DNA from: Parabacteroides sp.
GTDB taxonomy: Bacteria; Bacteroidota; Bacteroidia; Bacteroidales; Tannerellaceae
Assembly (NCBI GenBank): GCA_021204335.1
Contig: JAJPZM010000324.1
Span: forward strand, 1 to 49,382
Direction: 5' to 3'
DNA length: 49,382 nt
The number at the start of each line of letters is the position of its first letter. Within the stretch, counting starts at the first letter, position 1. Shown in pieces: positions 28,812 through 38,317 of the stretch. The position numbers and the translations under genes are program-made. The notes beneath the pieces are model-generated. The model was given only the letters and a program-made list of their open reading frames with translations. It made no database searches and had not been told where the DNA came from.

Positions 28812-30980
28812 TTACTTTAGTGTTAATCTAATGGTTTGCCCTTTCGCAATACGTGTACCTGCTCCCATCGATTGGGCGGAAACGCGTCCCATGCCATCCA
28901 ATGCCACCCGCAGGCCGGCACTTTCAAGCAGGTAGACGGCATCTTTTGCGCCCATACCAATCACATTCGGCACCAGCCCTTCACGAATGGTCAGGTCGCG
29001 CAGGCGGAGTTCTTCCTCGCCTTCTTCGCGCTTGGCTGCCACCCATTTGGTTTCCAGGCTATCCGTATTTGCTTCAATATCGAGTTTACCTAATACATTT
29101 TCGAGTGCATCCAGGTTACCGCTTTTCACAGCCGGCAGAAGCACTGCCAACGAGTCGCGTTCCATATCGCGTACATCGAACGACATGTGGCTGGCATATA
29201 CTTTCTCGGCAATCGCGCGAACCACCCCGCCGGACATCGTACCACCCGAAGGATAACCGATACGCGGACGACGGATTACGACAATACAGGAATATTTCGG
29301 ATTCTCTGCCGGGAAATATCCGCAGAAAGAAACCTGGTGGCCGCTTGTACGATACACACCACCTGTGGCAATCTGCGCCGTACCGGTCTTTCCGGCAATC
29401 TGGATAATATCGGAATGAACGGCCTTACCGGTTCCGCTTTCTACTACGCCTACCAGCATCTTCTTAATCAATTCCAAAGTCCTGTCGGAACAGATAGACG
29501 ATTTCAGCACTTCAGTAGAGAAGCTTTGTACCGTCTTGCCGTTATGCATAATCTCGCGGGTAAACATCGGGCGCACCATCTTTCCGTTATTAGCAATGGC
29601 GTTAAAGAATGCCAGCGTATAAATCGGCGGTATCTGGGTTTCATAACCGAACGACATCCAGGGTAACGTTGTCTTCGACCAGTAAAATGTCGTATCGTTC
29701 GGCATACGTATCTTGGCACGTCCGGCACCCGGTATTTCCAGGTTCAGCGGGATATTCAAGCCCAGGCGGTACAGACCTTCCACATATTTCGTCGGATTCT
29801 TTTCATATCCTTTTAGGATTGTCTTGGCAACGCCGATGTTGGATGAATACCAGATGGCTTGCTCCACAGAGATTCGTCCGTATCCGCCATGATTCATATT
29901 ATGGTCGGTCATACGGGCGCCTTTATACATAAACACGCCTTTGCCTACATCTACCGTATCCTCGGGCTGGCAAACGCCGTCTTCGAGCGCCACCATAATA
30001 GAGGCAACTTTGAAGGTCGAACCCGGCTCTATCTCATCGGCAACGGCATAGTTCTTTGTTTCAGCGTAAACGCCCTCGCGGATGCGTCCCATATTGGTAA
30101 TGGCTTTCACCTCGCCGGTAACCACTTCCATAACGACCGCCGTACCCGATTCGGCATCGATCTTCTTCAACATATCGACCAGCGATTTCTCGGTAATATC
30201 CTGGATATTGATGTCGATCGTGGTGCGGATATCCATTCCGTCGACCGGTTCCACCTCGACGATATTCGTCCACCCGCCACCTACACGACGTACGGAACTC
30301 AGCCCGGCTTCCCCGCGAAGCAGGGAGTCGTATTGCAGCTCCAGCCCATTCTTTCCTTTCGTCACGCCGTCGGCTTCAATCTCTCCGTAGATATCCCCGA
30401 TCGTACGGGACGCCAAAGTGCCGAAAGGTTTCTGGCGCTGTACCATTTCTTTTGTATAGAATCCGCTCTTATAACGGCTCAGGCGCAGGAACGGATACTT
30501 TTTCATCTCTTTCAAGTCCGTATAAGAGGCACGACCTTCATATACGGGATATTGGCGGCTCTTACTTTTCAATCCGCGAAGCAGATGAGCCTTATAGCCG
30601 GCCGGAGTCCGGTTCTTAAACTTACGCGATAAATAAACCGACAGCGAATCGACCCCGTTCACCTTCGATTGCAGGAAAGTATCCACCGAAAAGCCATCGG
30701 CACGAAAGTCGATATAGGTATAATAACGAGGCACACTGGTAGCCATCAGCTTTCCGTCGGCAGAGTAAATATTGCCGCGTCCGGGCAATATCAGCCGGTT
30801 CGGGCGTTTCTGGCTCTCGGCGACCTTCTCCCATTTTTCTTTTTCTACGAAAGCCGTATCAAAAGTACGCAGCAAGATTCCGACCGCAATAAGCCCCAGC
30901 AACAGCACGACAAGAAAGTAACAGAATAATATCCGGTTACTTTTCGGCGCAACTTCTTTTGGTTCGATTTCTTCAGCCAT
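28812..30980 (-). CDS. ftsI: Septal transpeptidase FtsI/PBP3 with C-terminal PASTA domain
   Basis: 722-aa class B penicillin-binding protein that cross-links septal peptidoglycan. A single N-terminal membrane segment (about residues 15-38) is followed by a dimerisation domain and the transpeptidase domain with the three active-site motifs: SxxK in [10 protein letters not shown] (about residue 322), SxN in WYSSNIG (about 380) and KTG in [13 protein letters not shown] (about 530). A C-terminal PASTA domain ([20 protein letters not shown] to the end) is common in Bacteroidetes and Gram-positive homologues. It lies 2 nt after ftsL and 1 nt before murE. Confidence 0.96.
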   Translation of the reverse strand: MAEEIEPKEVAPKSNRILFCYFLVVLLLGLIAVGILLRTFDTAFVEKEKWEKVAESQKRPNRLILPGRGNIYSADGKLMATSVPRYYTYIDFRADGFSVDTFLQSKVNGVDSLSVYLSRKFKNRTPAGYKAHLLRGLKSKSRQYPVYEGRASYTDLKEMKKYPFLRLSRYKSGFYTKEMVQRQKPFGTLASRTIGDIYGEIEADGVTKGKNGLELQYDSLLRGEAGLSSVRRVGGGWTNIVEVEPVDGMDIRTTIDINIQDITEKSLVDMLKKIDAESGTAVVMEVVTGEVKAITNMGRIREGVYAETKNYAVADEIEPGSTFKVASIMVALEDGVCQPEDTVDVGKGVFMYKGARMTDHNMNHGGYGRISVEQAIWYSSNIGVAKTILKGYEKNPTKYVEGLYRLGLNIPLNLEIPGAGRAKIRMPNDTTFYWSKTTLPWMSFGYETQIPPIYTLAFFNAIANNGKMVRPMFTREIMHNGKTVQSFSTEVLKSSICSDRTLELIKKMLVGVVESGTGKAVHSDIIQIAGKTGTAQIATGGVYRTSGHQVSFCGYFPAENPKYSCIVVIRRPRIGYPSGGTMSGGVVRAIAEKVYASHMSFDVRDMERDSLAVLLPAVKSGNLDALENVLGKLDIEANTDSLETKWVAAKREEGEEELRLRDLTIREGLVPNVIGMGAKDAVYLLESAGLRVALDGMGRVSAQSMGAGTRIAKGQTIRLTLK

Positions 30981-30982
30981 AT

Positions 30983-31336
30983 TTATTTATATAATTCATA
31001 CGGCGGAGTTTTGGCTCCTTCCAGTTCTATACCTTGTTCTTCTATTAATAATTCAACTTGCGACTGACGGCTGTTGCCTGTCAGTTCCGACGAAATAGAG
31101 AGTGCTTCGAAACGCACGTCGCGCAATTTCTGTTGCAAGCGATCTATTTCCCTCAACTTCTGCATGCAGGTGTAACGGTTCCCGATAAAAAAGAATATCA
31201 TGATTACAACAAGCACAATCATACGCGTGTGTTTAACGATGAAATCCTCATTTAGGATACCACCGCCCAGCACATACAAAAGAGAAAGACGTTTCTCTTT
31301 TTTCTTTGTCTTCTTACGTTGTTGTTTTTCTTCCAT
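30983..31336 (-). CDS. ftsL: FtsL-like small division protein
   Basis: 117-aa bitopic protein: a Lys-rich cytoplasmic N-terminus (EEKQQRKKTKKKEKR), one membrane segment (MIVLVVIMIFFFIGN, about residues 39-53) and a short coiled-coil region (LREIDRLQQKLRDVRFEALSIS). This topology and the position between rsmH and ftsI are those of FtsL, which joins FtsQ/FtsB and activates FtsW-FtsI. Primary sequence is poorly conserved, so the name rests mainly on context. Confidence 0.85.
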   Translation of the reverse strand: MEEKQQRKKTKKKEKRLSLLYVLGGGILNEDFIVKHTRMIVLVVIMIFFFIGNRYTCMQKLREIDRLQQKLRDVRFEALSISSELTGNSRQSQVELLIEEQGIELEGAKTPPYELYK

Positions 31337-31363
31337 AAACCCCTACTGTTTTACAGGTTGCTG

Positions 31364-32284
31364 TCACTCTTTTTTCTCAGCAATCCTTAATTTGGCACTT
31401 CGCGAACGGGGATTTCGTTCGATCTCCTCGTCGGAAGGCACAACCACTTTATTATTTACCATACGAAACGGTGTTTGTACGTTTCCAAAAAAGTCCTGCT
31501 CGGTTTTACCTTCAAAGTTGCCCGTTTTCAGGAAGTTCTTTACCAGCCTGTCTTCCAGGGAATGGTAAGTGATGACCACCAGGCGTCCGCCGGGCTTCAG
31601 CACCTGCAAGGTTTGTTGCAGCATCTCTTTCAGGGCGCGCATTTCGTCGTTTACTTCAATGCGAAGCGCCTGGAATGCCTGTGCCAGGAACTTCTTCTCT
31701 TTGTCTTTTCCGGTAAAAGGCTTAACGACTTCCAGGAAGTCGCCGATTGTTTCGATTTTCTTGTTTTCGCGTGTCCGTACCAATACGGATGCCAGTTTAC
31801 GGGCAACTTTCAATTCGCCATACAGATAGAAAACATCTGCCAAGGCTTCTTCCGTATAGGTATTCACAATATCGGCAGCCGTCTGACCTGCCCGGGTATT
31901 CATGCGCATATCCAGCGCCCCGTCGAAACGGAAAGAGAAACCGCGGTCTTTATCGTCGAAATGGTGGGAAGAAACGCCCAGGTCTACCAACAGACCGTCT
32001 ACCTCGCCGGCAACGTCGTGGTAACGCATGAAGTTATACAAATAACGGAAGTTACTGCGGACAAACACGAAACGGTCGTCGTCGGGGATATTATGTTCGG
32101 CGTCAGCATCCTGATCGAAGCCATAAAGCTCGCCTTCGCCATCCAGCTGTTTCAATATCTCACGCGAATGCCCACCACCTCCGAAAGTAACATCTACATA
32201 GATGCCACCTTGTTGAATATTCAGACCTTTCACGCTTTCCTCAAGCATTACCGGTACGTGATAGCAGTTGTCTTTTTCTTCCAT
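31364..32284 (-). CDS. rsmH: 16S rRNA (cytosine1402-N4)-methyltransferase RsmH
   Basis: 306-aa SAM-dependent methyltransferase (MraW) modifying C1402 in the decoding site of 16S rRNA. Motifs: HVPVMLEESVKGL at the N-terminus, the SAM loop VDVTFGGGGHSREIL (about residues 31-45), DGLLVDLGVSSHHFD and GGRLVVITYHSLEDRLVKNF. It is the first gene of the cluster here; mraZ, usually just upstream, is absent from the preceding 500 bp. A possible minus-strand promoter (TTGG at 32394-32397, 20 nt, then TAATTTTA at 32366-32373) lies about 85 nt upstream; this is weak. Confidence 0.96.
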   Translation of the reverse strand: MEEKDNCYHVPVMLEESVKGLNIQQGGIYVDVTFGGGGHSREILKQLDGEGELYGFDQDADAEHNIPDDDRFVFVRSNFRYLYNFMRYHDVAGEVDGLLVDLGVSSHHFDDKDRGFSFRFDGALDMRMNTRAGQTAADIVNTYTEEALADVFYLYGELKVARKLASVLVRTRENKKIETIGDFLEVVKPFTGKDKEKKFLAQAFQALRIEVNDEMRALKEMLQQTLQVLKPGGRLVVITYHSLEDRLVKNFLKTGNFEGKTEQDFFGNVQTPFRMVNNKVVVPSDEEIERNPRSRSAKLRIAEKKE

Positions 32285-32445
32285 TTATTGTGTTCAACGT
32301 TAAACTTTCCCTTAAACAAAAGCAACCTACTTCGTTGTAAACAGGCACGTTACTTTATTAGCGGGTAAAATTAAACATTTATCAAATCACCTGCCAAGAA
32401 ATATAGAAGAAAAGTACAAAAAAGTTATCAACAGGTCGGAGGATT

Positions 32446-32640
32446 CTACTTTTCTCTTGATAGAAAAGTAGGCAAAAGATCAAGGCTGCACCGGCTTCGC
32501 TGCTACGGCAAAAGACTACGCTGTCGTCTGTGAACTCGCTACGCTCAAACAGCACAGCCTCCGGACGCTTCGTCTTTTGCCTTCGCGGACGCTCACCCGC
32601 TGAGGCCTTTCATAGAACGCTCTGCGTTCTCTTGGGATGG
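32446..32640. repeat. Structured GC-rich repeat-like element upstream of rsmH
   Basis: A perfect 10-bp inverted repeat CTACTTTTCT / AGAAAAGTAG (32446-32471) abuts a second pair, AGGCAAAAGA (32470-32479) and TCTTTTGCCT (32573-32582). Inside it AGGCTG can pair with CAGCCT. The interior has many CGCT/GCTACG words and no coding potential. The layout resembles dispersed intergenic elements common in Bacteroidales, but I cannot check copy number here. With the array at 32682-32765 it fills the 507-bp gap before rsmH. Confidence 0.5.
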
Positions 32641-32681
32641 CCAATACTGGTAGTTGACATGGAGGTGGTTAGTTCCAAATA

Positions 32682-32765
32682 GTTTCTACTGTATGAAACT
32701 TTTGTTTCTCCTAAGGGAAACTTTTGTTTCATTAGAGAGAAACTAAAGTTTCACTTAAGAGAAAC
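32682..32765. repeat. 22-bp phased array of GAAAC/GTTTC inverted half-sites
   Basis: Half-sites alternate in orientation with fixed spacing: GTTTC-8 nt-GAAAC-TTTT-GTTTC-8 nt-GAAAC-TTTT-GTTTC-8 nt-GAAAC-TAAA-GTTTC-8 nt-GAAAC. The four 8-nt spacers differ (TACTGTAT, TCCTAAGG, ATTAGAGA, ACTTAAGA) while 4-nt and 8-nt distances are kept exactly, giving a 22-bp period over 84 bp. It begins 27 bp after the stop of the six-hairpin glycosidase gene (minus strand). It could be RNA hairpins in that transcript's 3' end or phased protein sites. Confidence 0.85.
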
Positions 32766-32791
32766 TGGTCGCTTGTGTGCAAGAATTTCTT

Positions 32792-34792
32792 TTAAATATT
32801 AACAGAGACAGTTGCCCCTTCTTTTACGGCTTTATGTAATACTGTTTTATCACCGGACTTGATAGTGACATCTTGCTTGCCGTTCTCACGAACTACTTCG
32901 ATATCGAAAGTCGAACCGAATGCTTGTACTTTACGCAGGCTCATCTTGTTCCACTCTGCCGGTAAACGGGGAGTAAGAGTGAATGAGTTTAATCCTGTCG
33001 GACGGATTCCGAATACACCTTCGGTGATGATGCGGCAGTATAATCCGCTTTCAGCGGAAAGATGGCGCTGGCTTCCTTCGGGCCAGGCTTCGATTGCGTA
33101 AGGGACATGCTCGCCTAACAGGCGCTGGTTGGAATAGAACTTTAGATATTCGGTTGCTTTTTCTGTTTCTCCGCAGGCAAATACGCCACGAAGGGCATAA
33201 AGGGTGGAACGATCCCAAAAGGTTTCACTGCCGACCTGGGTCAGCAAACCGTTTTCAGTCCACAGGCGGGGAGAGAACAAGGCATCGATCGTACCTTCTT
33301 TACGGTCGTAAATGCCAACCGTCAGCGGGATGCAGATCCAGGAACGAAGGACATCGTTTCCATCGTAATGCCGGTAAGTATCAAAGCCTTCTACTTTTGC
33401 ACCGAAATAGCTTTCGATATTTTTATGAAGGGCTTTTGCCTGTTTGTCGTAAGCTGCCAGCTGCGAAGATGGTTTACGCAGGTCTTTACCTAAATAGACC
33501 GCCGAACGCAGGGCGTCATAATATAAGGAAGAAGTACAAAGGTTCGCCTCTCCTGCCGGGAAACGTCCTTCCAACTCGTCTGCATCGGAAGCGACGACAC
33601 CCTTGTCATTCAGATTGCGGCGGCAATATTCCAGACACCATTCGATAAGTGGCCAGAGTTCTTCCGCCTCGGCTTTGTCTCCTCTCGCCAGGGCATAACG
33701 GGATGCTCCGTAAGCAACCATGGCAGCATCGCCACGATCGCCGGCTCCTCCCCAGATGTCTATCCCATCAGCGATAATGGAGCTGGGTATCTTTCCATAT
33801 TCGGGATTCATGAAGCGGGCAAAATGTTTGAAAGAGTTCAGGGCGGAACCGTTTCCGACTTCATAGCCCAGATAAGGGAAGAAGGGATTGATATATTCTG
33901 CCTGGTCATTCGCCCAGATAGCAGCATAATAGGATTCGCCGCCGGGGCCATGCATCAGTCCGCCTTTGGTATCGTAAATACTTTCTGCTCCGCGTATTTT
34001 GGCAAAGGCAAACATGGTGTTGATAACGGGATCGGGAGTTTCCAGGATCAGGTTATCCCAAAAGCCGGCAATCAGGGATTTGCGGGCCTGTAGTTCTTTT
34101 TCGACATCGGGCTTCAATTCTGTTTCACCTTTCTTATATCCGGTAATGGCGGCGTAGAAAACAAGTTCTTCATTGGGTTGAAGCTGTTTAGCCGTTGCCC
34201 CGATAATCTCGGAGACTAATTTGTAACTGCCATCTACCCCTTTGCCCGGATCCGTATCTATGACAGAACGGGAAACAGGAACTTCCACTGCAACAGGCGA
34301 CTCGCCGGTGTTTTTAAGAATATATTTCTCATAAACAGCCGGACGGGCTACGGACGGGAAGATTATACGGGTTAAAGCAACACGTGTATTACGTGACGGA
34401 CTGACAGCGCTTTCCACAACCATCGTGCCGTCCAGCGTTATCTTGCTTACTTTCTCGCCGGATAAAGACTGCCCGTTTACAGAAACCATATCCGATGCAT
34501 TCCACGCAAAACGGCGCATCAGACTGGCATGCGTGTTGTTCGGTATCGTACGCAGCATGGGCCAGATCATACTTTTATTCAACATAAAAGAGCCGTCAGC
34601 ATTCACGCCGTAACGCAGCACCGTCGAAACTTTCAAACCGCTCATCTCGATATGGTCATAATGAGGCAAATGCTCATTGATCTGCCACGAGATACTGCCG
34701 TCGGGATTGATCGACCAACGGTTTTGAGAGGCACCGAGCCCGGAACCTAAACACCAAAAGAGCAAAAACACAATTAAAATACTTCTATTCAT
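32792..34792 (-). CDS. Secreted six-hairpin (alpha/alpha)6 glycosidase-like protein
   Basis: 666-aa protein with a signal peptide (MNRSILIVFLLFWCLGSGLG), an N-terminal beta-rich region (about residues 25-220) and a helical catalytic-type domain (about 240-590). Stretches such as GGESYYAAIWANDQAEYINPFFPYLGY, GGAGDRGDAAMVAYGASRYALARGD and SDADELEGRFPAGEANLCTSS fit six-hairpin glycosidases related to bacterial rhamnosidases. A C-terminal beta segment ends the protein. I do not assign a GH family number. It is the last and still intact gene of the rhamnosidase locus, 36 nt after the broken GH106 gene, and probably acts in the periplasm on released oligosaccharides. Confidence 0.7.
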   Translation of the reverse strand: MNRSILIVFLLFWCLGSGLGASQNRWSINPDGSISWQINEHLPHYDHIEMSGLKVSTVLRYGVNADGSFMLNKSMIWPMLRTIPNNTHASLMRRFAWNASDMVSVNGQSLSGEKVSKITLDGTMVVESAVSPSRNTRVALTRIIFPSVARPAVYEKYILKNTGESPVAVEVPVSRSVIDTDPGKGVDGSYKLVSEIIGATAKQLQPNEELVFYAAITGYKKGETELKPDVEKELQARKSLIAGFWDNLILETPDPVINTMFAFAKIRGAESIYDTKGGLMHGPGGESYYAAIWANDQAEYINPFFPYLGYEVGNGSALNSFKHFARFMNPEYGKIPSSIIADGIDIWGGAGDRGDAAMVAYGASRYALARGDKAEAEELWPLIEWCLEYCRRNLNDKGVVASDADELEGRFPAGEANLCTSSLYYDALRSAVYLGKDLRKPSSQLAAYDKQAKALHKNIESYFGAKVEGFDTYRHYDGNDVLRSWICIPLTVGIYDRKEGTIDALFSPRLWTENGLLTQVGSETFWDRSTLYALRGVFACGETEKATEYLKFYSNQRLLGEHVPYAIEAWPEGSQRHLSAESGLYCRIITEGVFGIRPTGLNSFTLTPRLPAEWNKMSLRKVQAFGSTFDIEVVRENGKQDVTIKSGDKTVLHKAVKEGATVSVNI

Positions 34793-34828
34793 ATTATCAT
34801 ATTATTAAGGTGAACAATCGCTCTGCAT

Positions 34829-37800
34829 TTAAAAAGCCGCATCCACAGATACATAGGGCCGTATCAATACAGGTCCGAGCAAGCCCGAAGCCTGTAAAGG
34901 CGAATCCTCATCCCAATGTTTCCAGGTTGTAAACGTGGTATGCCGGGTTGGGGCATCCGAACCGTTCCGCACCCAGGCAGGCCAACTTTTCGGGGGATAA
35001 TCCCGATGCTCCTGAAAACGTTCGTCACCGATCAACCGGTTAGGCCATAAATTAGTAACCCGGATTTCCAGTTCATTCACACCTTCTTTTACCGCCCGAC
35101 CGATATTGATACGATACGGAGCTTTCCAAACTACCCCGAGACTCTTTCCGTTGACAAACACTTCGGCCATCACACGTACACTGCCCAGATCCAGTTCCAA
35201 TACCCGAGCCGTCCGGATAAGTTCGCCGGACAGTGTAAAGGACTTCCGGTAAACGGCTGTACCCGAGAAATAACGGATATTGTCTTCCGCCGCATTCGGC
35301 CAGGAGATCAGTTTATCAAATATAGCATTGAAAGAGGTTCCCTGTTTTGAGGCAAAAGTGACATTCCAGTCTCCGTCCAATTTAATCGGCGACGGCACCG
35401 AATTCACTCCTATTGTCCGCTCCTCACCAGCCGAAGTCGTGCACGTAAGCTTTCCAGGATAAGGCGTTATCCAAACCGGTTTACTTTCTTCCACAACCAA
35501 TACAGGATTGGGAGTATCTTCCACCAATCGCAATTCGCGACCTTGAGGAACAGCCAATTTCAGCCTCTCCCCTTTGCATTCATAAACCAGTCGCAGCTCT
35601 TTTCCCTCGTTCCGACCGGATGCAGAAGATCCGCCGATTAAAGAATCATCAACCGGTATGATATATTTCCCGGACGCAACCAGCGAAGCCAACCGGGCTG
35701 TGACATCAGAAACCGGCACAGACACCGGGATAGTGCTCAGCCGGCGATCGAACTTTCCATACGCCGCCTTTATGATACTCAGTTCCTCTCCCGGAGAAGC
35801 CTTCATTCTGAAAGGTTGATTTTCGAGGACACTTACCTCTTTATACTGATTTCCTGTTTTATATTCTACCCGCAATTCCTTTATAGAACCGGGCGCCGGA
35901 TCTCGCGATGCCAGATCATTACCGGCAGAGACATTGATTTCTCCGTTATGAATACTTTTATTCAAGGCGGCAGTAACATCCGCCAGCCCGTTCGGGAAGA
36001 ATATGCCATATTCCGCCTTGATAATCTTCAAGTCCGGCAATGGCGTTATATCCTGCGAAAGAAGTTCGGTCTTTGTTTGAACGACATGTCCGGTTGCCGC
36101 CTTGCGAAAGACGACAAAAAGCGAACCTCCCGGGTCGAAAGGTATCGGCACACTCGTCGTTCCGTCCGCATGGCTTTGCCAAACGGCAGCATCCCTGATC
36201 TCTCCTGTTTCCGGGTTCCACAACTCCGGTTGTTTGCCGGTCACCCGGAAACGGCAGGTATCCAGGCAGCCTAGCTTCTGCGAATTAACTACAAAATAAA
36301 TATCCGTATCATCCACCTGGCGATGAACAAAACTAAAATCATCGCCCGTCACCTTAGCCGAACAGTCCGGCTGCAAACCTACCTCTTTCAATATTTCCCG
36401 GACAGAATAATCTTTGATCCAACGGCCATTCCATAATTCATCCGCCAGACCGGCAACCCGGTCGTCACACTGTGGATACCCGGATAAACTGGGAGACCGC
36501 AAAGGCTTCGGACCAATAACAACAGCGCCGGCTTTCGCCAAATCGCCGACTTTCTGCAACAATTTAGGAGTGATCCATTCCGTTTCAGGTAACATCAGTA
36601 TCCGGTATTTACCGCCCGCCGGAGTACGGATCCAACCATCCTCGACGGTCAGGGAAGCCATATTGGAAGTGCTGATCAAATCATAGTCGTAGCCCAATGC
36701 CCGGATATCCGGTTTCAGTATCGCATCGTTGGGAGACGATTCACCGGCAAAGACCAGTATATCCGCTACATACCGTCCTTGCTGAAGCAGATATTGGGAA
36801 CGCGCCAGATACTTCAGGAAATCCGCACTTTGCTCCCACCAGGTGTTCAACCTGTTAAAATCGAGTCCATACGTGCCTAAAGTCATTCCGGGAGCCACAT
36901 TCTAGGGCTGGTGTACATACGTATGGAATATCAGGCGGTTAATACCTTCCGTCCAAGCCCTGTCGCCAATAGGCTTCAATGTTGCCGGATGATCCAGCCA
37001 GCCGCCCAGATTGGTGAAAGACTCGGCTCCCACAAAAGTTTTACCGTTTACATGAGCAGCAGAAGCAACAAACTTAGGCGAGTCGAAAAAGATATTCTCG
37101 CCTGACCAGAATTCACTCATCACAATATCGCCCATTCCTCCGACCTGCAAGCATTCAAAAGGCCCGCCGTAAGGTTCTATGGAGAGCCGCAATCCCTCCC
37201 GGTGGCAAAGTTCCCTGAAATGTCCGTAATAATTGGCGGCCATCAGGTCTCCTATCGTCCGACGGAAATCCCAGAGAAAACGTTCCGTCGTTTCCCCGCT
37301 ATCCACATAATATCCTGCCAGAGTTAACAAATAAGGCAGACAGTCATATCCCCGGAGCCGTTTAAACTCTTTCCGAAAGCCGGAAGTCCAGTTATTGCAG
37401 CCCACTTCGTAACTGTCGATAATGCAATTTACCAAAGAGGTTCCGACCAAAGGTCCCAATTTATCTAAAATAGGCTGGATGCCGCCTTTCCAGTAAACAT
37501 CGACGGCGGTACGGCTCATCTTGTCGCATTCCAGTCCTCGTCCTCCCGTAACGGCCGGAGCGTTTTGCTGCCCAGTCGGCGTATGTCCCAACCGCAAAAT
37601 AACCCAATCGCCTTCTGGCAGATTGTGCTCCAACATTCCGTCATCTGACAGGCCGGAAGTCAGATCCAAAATACGACTTTTATCAATCAGAGCAGACCGG
37701 GGAATAGTCTTCGTATCCGGTTCCAGATGATTGCGGAAAGAATGGCCGGATAATGTTTTCAACTCCAGCTCGTCGATCCTTATATCCTGCAGAGGTTTCG

Positions 37801-38317
37801 GAAATGCTAAAACTGCAATATCCTTATAATAATCCCGTTTCGTCGTCGGCAAAGGCAGCTTCTCCTTAAAAACGCCTCCTCCCCTGCACTCGACTTCGCT
37901 ATAAACAACCGTTTGCATGGCATATTCGGGAGTAACCCAGGGACCGCCGCTCGATGACCAGCCGGCACCATTATTAAATCCCATCTCCATACCCAGGCGC
38001 TTTGCTTCCAACACGGCAAACTTGAAAAGTTCCAGCCACTCATCGCTCAAATAGGCAATTCCCCCTTCCGGGTATCCCATGTCGGCATTAAACAATTGAA
38101 CTTCCTGAATGCCTACCCGGCTCATCGCTTCCAGGTCGGCGGTTATCCCTTCCTTTGTTATATTGCCATCTACCCAATGCCACCAGGTCCGCGCCTTTGC
38201 CGACTCCGGCGAATTCGTAAAACCCGACCGCAGGGAATCGCCGGCCAGCACCGTCAAAGTACTGGCCAACCATCCTAAACAGCATATCAGTATAAACTTA
38301 ATCCGACTCTTTTTCAT
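34829..38317 (-). pseudogene. GH106-type alpha-L-rhamnosidase, interrupted by an in-frame TAG
   Basis: One reading frame of about 1162 codons, split in the ORF track into 36902-38317 (471 aa) and 34829-36898 (689 aa). The N-terminal part has a signal peptide and the GH106 hallmark TWWHWVDGNITKEGITADLE, followed by FNNGAGWSSSGGPWV. The second part continues in the same frame with APGMTLGTYGLDFNRLNTWW and ends with a GH2-like beta-sandwich (VFVNGKSLGVVWKAPYRI). The only break is TAG at codon 472 (36902-36904), just after HTYVHQP. GH106 relatives often read HxYxxQPW here, so TGG (Trp) to TAG is the likely change. The start overlaps the GH78 stop by 4 nt. The product would break down rhamnose-containing glycans. 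Without readthrough the enzyme is truncated and probably dead. Confidence 0.85.

Noticed and set aside
32422-32432. DnaA-box-like TTATCAACA upstream of rsmH
   Set aside because: A single mismatched copy without a cluster or AT-rich unwinding region does not support an origin.
32682-32765. Possible CRISPR array because of GTTTC/GAAAC repeats
   Set aside because: The period is only 22 bp with 8-nt spacers and there are no cas genes; the geometry is that of palindromic half-sites.
36902-36904. TAG as pyrrolysine or another recoding event
   Set aside because: No recoding machinery is visible, the adjacent gene carries a different stop (TAA), and susC has indels; decay explains all of these together.
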